Source: DATLBA01 sp035527275 (GTDB lineage Bacteria; Planctomycetota; Phycisphaerae; FEN-1346). Taken from it: DNA of 8,673 nt. Made by a program: the position numbers and the translations under genes. Positions 6,425 through 8,673 of the stretch are shown here, piece by piece; the first letter of the stretch is position 1; each line of letters opens with the position of its first letter. The notes below the pieces were generated by a model. It had not been told where the DNA came from and did no database searches. It was given only the letters and a program-made list of their open reading frames with translations. The stretch is from positions 1 through 8,673 of the forward strand of contig DATLBA010000123.1 in NCBI GenBank assembly GCA_035527275.1, in the 5' to 3' direction.

Positions 6425-7534
6425 TCACGCTTCGACGGTTTCGAGCACGGCTCGGACCACCTCTTCCTGCTGGCCGCGCGTCAGTTCCGGATAGATCGGC
6501 AGCGCCAGGACCTCCTGAGCCGCCCGTTCCGCCTGTGGAAAATCCCTCTTCTTGTGCCCTATATCGGCAAAACACTCCTGGAGGTGCAGCGGAACCGGAT
6601 AGTAGATTGCGCTGCCGATCTTCTTCTCGTTCAGGCGCGCCTGGACGGCGTCGCGCTTGCCGGGAATCCGGAGGACGTACTGGTTGTAGATCATGCGATT
6701 GTGCGGCTCGACGTACGGCGTCTCGACAGCGTCGGTCCCCGCGAAGCGCTCATCGTAATACGCCGCGTTGGCGCGGCGGGCCTCGTGCCACCGCTCCAGG
6801 CGCTTCAGTTTTACCAGGACCACCGCCGCCTGGATGCTATCGAGGCGGAAGTTGCCGCCGATGCGCTTGTGGTAATACCGCTCCTCCGCACCATGATTGC
6901 GGAGGAGGTGGCACAAGTGAGCCAGGCGCTCGTCATTCGTGACAACCATCCCCCCGTCGCCACACGCCCCGAGATTCTTCGATGGGTAGAACGAAAAGCA
7001 TCCGCACGTTCCGATGGAGCCGGCCCGCCGGCCCTTGAACTCGGCCCCGATCGCCTGGGCCGCATCCTCGATGACGGCCAGGTTGTGTTTCCGCGCCACG
7101 GCCATGATGCTGTCCATCTCGGCCATTTGGCCGAACAGGTGCACGGGCATAATCGCCTTGGTGCGTTTGGTGACGGCGGCCTCGAGCCGGGCCGGGTCCA
7201 GGTTATACGTCCGGAGGTCAATGTCCACGAACGCCGGTTTGGCGCCGACGCGCGCGATGCAGCCGGCGGTGGCGAAGAAGGTGAAGGGCGTCGTAATGAC
7301 CTCGTCGCCGCGGCCGATGCCAAGGGCCATCAGGCTGACGAGGATTGCGTCCGTGCCGCTGGAAACGCCGACGCCATGGGCGCACCCGCAGTACGCCGCC
7401 ACCGCCTTCTCGAGCGCCTCGACCTGGGGGCCCCCCACGCCGCGCTGCGTCTCCAAGACCTCCAGCACGGCCTCGCGCACCTCGTCGCGGATGGTCCGGT
7501 ACTGCGCCACCAAGTCCAGCAGGGGAACTGCCAT
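6425..7534 (-). CDS. DegT/DnrJ/EryC1-family PLP-dependent sugar aminotransferase (WbpE/Per-like), second copy
   Basis: The product has 369 residues starting MAVPLLDLVAQYRTIRDEV, the normal beginning of this family. VSSGTDAILV (57-66) is the PLP-phosphate region, IEDAAQAIGA (155-164) carries Asp157, and Lys186 in SFYPSKNLGACGDGG binds PLP. IGGNFRLDSIQAAVV (225-239) and AIYYPVPLHLQECF (309-322) complete the active site. It should aminate a keto nucleotide sugar; 'EDAAQ' leans towards a C3-keto substrate, as in WbpE. It is a paralogue of, not a duplicate of, the aminotransferase at 1410-2522, and resembles textbook WbpE more closely. An in-frame ATG 30 codons upstream (7622-7624) was rejected: those residues are Cys-rich and unlike the family, whereas GAGGAG at 7541-7546 sits 6 nt before the chosen ATG. 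It is the first gene after the minus-strand promoter. No dehydrogenase or acyltransferase partner lies beside it on this strand. Confidence 0.92.
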   Translation of the reverse strand: MAVPLLDLVAQYRTIRDEVREAVLEVLETQRGVGGPQVEALEKAVAAYCGCAHGVGVSSGTDAILVSLMALGIGRGDEVITTPFTFFATAGCIARVGAKPAFVDIDLRTYNLDPARLEAAVTKRTKAIMPVHLFGQMAEMDSIMAVARKHNLAVIEDAAQAIGAEFKGRRAGSIGTCGCFSFYPSKNLGACGDGGMVVTNDERLAHLCHLLRNHGAEERYYHKRIGGNFRLDSIQAAVVLVKLKRLERWHEARRANAAYYDERFAGTDAVETPYVEPHNRMIYNQYVLRIPGKRDAVQARLNEKKIGSAIYYPVPLHLQECFADIGHKKRDFPQAERAAQEVLALPIYPELTRGQQEEVVRAVLETVEA

Positions 7535-7540
7535 GCCTTT

Positions 7541-7546
7541 CTCCTC
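7541..7546 (-). promoter_or_regulatory. Ribosome binding site GAGGAG that fixes the aminotransferase start
   Basis: On the minus strand GAGGAG is followed by AAAGGC and then ATG at 7534-7532, a 6-nt spacing. This decides for the 369-residue product over a 399-residue reading from 7624. Confidence 0.8.
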
Positions 7547-7598
7547 TTGCGCACATCGGCCGGCGACGCCGCACACAGGCATCCCCTCCGATGCGCAA
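7547..7598 (-). promoter_or_regulatory. Leader stem-loop directly upstream of the ribosome binding site
   Basis: On the plus strand TTGCGC-AC-ATCGG (7547-7559) is complementary to CCGAT-GCGCAA (7588-7598). This makes an 11-bp stem with a 2-nt bulge and a 28-nt loop that itself holds CGGCGACGCCG (7561-7571). In the minus-strand transcript the stem ends right before GAGGAG, so it could stabilise the leader or affect translation starts. Fit to a known riboswitch: none seen. Confidence 0.5.
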
Positions 7599-7641
7599 AA
7601 CGCCGTACCACACAGGTCCGGCAATCGGTAGGAACTCCGCT

Positions 7642-7669
7642 ATTCTAGGGCCGGTCCGCCCCCTGTCAA
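7642..7669 (-). promoter_or_regulatory. Sigma-70-type promoter for the minus-strand glycan operon
   Basis: On the minus strand a perfect -35 TTGACA (7669-7664) is followed after 16 bp by TAGAAT (7647-7642), a 5-of-6 match to the -10 consensus. Transcription would start near 7634-7636, giving a leader of roughly 100 nt before the aminotransferase ATG at 7534. Position and orientation fit a promoter for the four minus-strand genes. Confidence 0.65.
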
Positions 7670-7982
7670 GCAACGCCGACAGGGGATGCCGACAGGCCGT
7701 AGGCAGGTACAACGGGCAACGTGCCGGCACGGAGGGGAGGCTGGCCCGCGCCCCCAATTGGCAGAGCCGAGCGGGCGGAACAGCCTTCCTAACGCATTAT
7801 TAGAGGGACCGGGATTGCAAAGACACAAAGACACTTGGGATTCAGGACGATTCAGGCCCCATCTTTGCTGTTCCGCGTGCCAGGTTCGGCCTTCCGCGAC
7901 CGTCCGCGGCGCACTGGCCACCCTGAGGGCTGCCTGTGCGGCCAACGCCGCTTCAGGCCGTTGCCACGGAGCCCTTCAAGCG
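7670..7982. other. Intergenic stretch without a supportable gene
   Basis: About 313 bp lie between the two divergent promoters. I see a direct repeat GCCGACAGG (7675-7683 and 7688-7696), a spaced inverted 6-mer GCCCGC/GCGGGC (7744-7749, 7771-7776), the CAAAGACA repeat annotated separately, and GATTCAGG twice at 10-bp period (7839-7846, 7849-7856). Open frames crossing it have no ribosome binding site or family-like sequence. Base composition locally drops around 7790-7850. Confidence 0.6.
7818..7834. repeat. CAAAGACA direct repeat, two copies
   Basis: CAAAGACA occurs at 7818-7825 and 7826-7833, followed by a further C. It is a short, A-rich island in GC-rich DNA. I recall CACAAAGACACAAAG-type arrays occurring in the same uncultured genomes as CGCAGAG arrays; their role is unknown. 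Confidence 0.7.
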
Positions 7983-8011
7983 TTGCAGTTGCTGTGCGAT
8001 GCCACTATAAT
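7983..8011 (+). promoter_or_regulatory. Candidate promoter for the prepilin-like gene
   Basis: A perfect -10 hexamer TATAAT stands at 8006-8011. With a 17-bp spacer the -35 position is TTGCAG (7983-7988), matching TTGACA only in the TTG. Transcription would start near 8018, about 45 nt before the ATG at 8063. The -10 is convincing in this GC-rich context; the -35 is weak. Confidence 0.55.
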
Positions 8012-8021
8012 ACTACCGGCG

Positions 8022-8040
8022 ACGGGGAATTGGTCCCCGT
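8022..8040 (+). promoter_or_regulatory. Perfect 7-bp hairpin at the very start of the prepilin leader
   Basis: ACGGGGA (8022-8028) and TCCCCGT (8034-8040) are exact complements around a 5-nt loop, ATTGG. The hairpin lies between the predicted transcription start and the ribosome binding site GGAGG at 8050-8054. It could protect the 5' end of the mRNA or be an operator palindrome in DNA. It is not followed by T residues, so it is not an intrinsic terminator. Confidence 0.55.
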
Positions 8041-8062
8041 GAAATGTGTGGAGGGCGAGCCG

Positions 8063-8673
8063 ATGCGCCTCGCCGAACGTTATCGCGGCTTTACGCTGAC
8101 GGAAGTCCTGATGGCGGTGGGAATCCTCGGTGTCGGGCTGACGATGGTCGCCTCGATTTTCCCGGTGGCGGTGGATCAGAGCCGACGAAGCCAGGACCAG
8201 ACCTCCGCCGCTCTCTGCGCGCGCAGCGCAGCGGCCGGAATGCGAATCCAACGCGACGGCGCCTGCACATACATGCGGGATAAAAAGTATGGATTTATTG
8301 ACAACGCCATTCCCTCCGCGATGCTCCTCTACAATCCTAATGTGTTCTTGTACTCGAAAAGCCGCACCTACGACGGCGTTTCCACCTGGGACGGCGGCAA
8401 TCTGGTGGCCCGAGTGTGGCTGTTTCCGGTGAGTCGGACCGCAGGAGACGGCAACGGCCGCGGTCCCTGGCGAGCGACGATCCTCGTCTTCAAGGCCCGG
8501 GGCGATACGCCGGTTCTATCCGGCTATTGGGCGGAGTGGCGCATTAAGAAAAAAGATATGGGTCCGGGCAGCTACGTCTACGAGTACAGATGGCAAGGCT
8601 ACGGCTACATGGTGGACTATGTCGACTTTGCCGACGGGGCCGACGGCACGGGGTATTTCAGCGTGGGGATCCC
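8063..8673 (+). CDS. Type IV prepilin/pseudopilin-like protein, 3'-truncated
   Basis: The frame stays open to the window end; 203 residues are visible. A short basic leader MRLAERYRG is followed by FTLTEVLMAVGILGVGLTMVASIF. That is the prepilin peptidase site (cut after Gly9, Phe10 methylated), with Glu14 as the conserved Glu5 of the mature protein and a hydrophobic helix of about 24 residues. Such proteins are inserted in the inner membrane and assembled into pili or type II secretion pseudopili. The rest (about 35-203) has no motif I recognise. It is rich in Tyr and Trp from about 160 (SYVYEYRWQGYGYMVDYVDF) and has a Gly/Asp-rich stretch near its visible end. GGAGG at 8050-8054, 8 nt before the ATG, fixes the start; an in-frame GTG at 8048 is less likely. 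Transcribed away from the glycan genes under its own candidate promoter, it is probably unrelated to them. Confidence 0.85.
   Translation, partial: MRLAERYRGFTLTEVLMAVGILGVGLTMVASIFPVAVDQSRRSQDQTSAALCARSAAAGMRIQRDGACTYMRDKKYGFIDNAIPSAMLLYNPNVFLYSKSRTYDGVSTWDGGNLVARVWLFPVSRTAGDGNGRGPWRATILVFKARGDTPVLSGYWAEWRIKKKDMGPGSYVYEYRWQGYGYMVDYVDFADGADGTGYFSVGI

Noticed and set aside
7535..7624. A 30-residue N-terminal extension of the second aminotransferase
   Set aside because: The extension is Cys-rich and unlike the family, overlaps the leader stem-loop, and the internal ATG has a strong ribosome binding site and the canonical N terminus.
6554..7648. A 364-codon plus-strand open frame opposite the second aminotransferase gene
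   Set aside because: It is antisense to a complete PLP enzyme and has no family-like motif.
7670..8000. tRNA or other structured RNA gene in the intergenic region
   Set aside because: I found no T-loop-like GGTTCGAATCC motif or cloverleaf-compatible pairing.
7686..8042. A possible 118-codon plus-strand gene in the divergent intergenic region (and overlapping minus-strand frames)
   Set aside because: It spans the CAAAGACA repeats and the TATAAT promoter, lacks a ribosome binding site and resembles no protein family.
8044..8283. A 79-codon plus-strand frame at the start of the prepilin region
   Set aside because: It is in a different frame from the prepilin-like gene, whose N terminus is a clear prepilin signal with a well-placed ribosome binding site.

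Overview
The window is high-GC bacterial DNA, densely packed with genes for nucleotide-sugar synthesis and glycosyl transfer. It looks like part of an exopolysaccharide or O-antigen-type locus, with the start of an unrelated pilin-like gene at the right edge. The organism cannot be fixed from the sequence. The GC-rich base composition, intergenic CGCAGAG and CAAAGACA repeats, and a pseudopilin reading 'RGFTLTEVLMAVGILGVG...FPVAVDQ' remind me of uncultured Planctomycetota (Phycisphaerae-like) genomes. That is an inference from remembered patterns only.

Left block, plus strand (1-2522): three genes in the order oxidoreductase (Gfo/Idh/MocA, 5' end cut off), left-handed beta-helix acyltransferase, and DegT/DnrJ/EryC1 aminotransferase. 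This is the order and enzyme set of wlbA-wlbB-wlbC (wbpB-wbpD-wbpE), which oxidise a nucleotide sugar at C3, transaminate it and N-acetylate the new amine. The trio probably makes a 3-acetamido-3-deoxy sugar nucleotide. The exact sugar is not proven.

Middle block, minus strand (7534 down to 2559): a second DegT-family aminotransferase, a GT4 glycosyltransferase, an excellent match to GDP-mannose 3,5-epimerase, and a second WbuB-like GT4 glycosyltransferase. The last two genes overlap by ATGA. A strong sigma-70-like promoter (TTGACA-N16-TAGAAT) lies about 100 nt before the first gene. Between the first and second genes is a roughly 200-bp nested inverted repeat built from short tandem units (CGCAGAG at 9-bp period, TGGAATGR at 8-bp period). 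The plus and minus blocks converge with only 36 bp between them and no clear terminator.

Right edge (about 7535-8673): a 528-bp divergent intergenic region carries the minus-strand promoter and leader hairpin, a short CAAAGACA repeat, and a plus-strand TATAAT promoter followed by a perfect 7-bp hairpin. After it comes a type IV prepilin-like gene that runs off the window end.

Taken together, the locus would supply at least two unusual activated sugars: a 3-(acyl)amino sugar, and GDP-L-galactose or GDP-L-gulose. Two transferases would add sugars to a growing lipid-linked glycan. No priming transferase, flippase, polymerase or chain-length regulator is visible, so the cluster must extend to the left or be completed elsewhere. 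I found no phage, CRISPR, transposase, rRNA or tRNA sequence.
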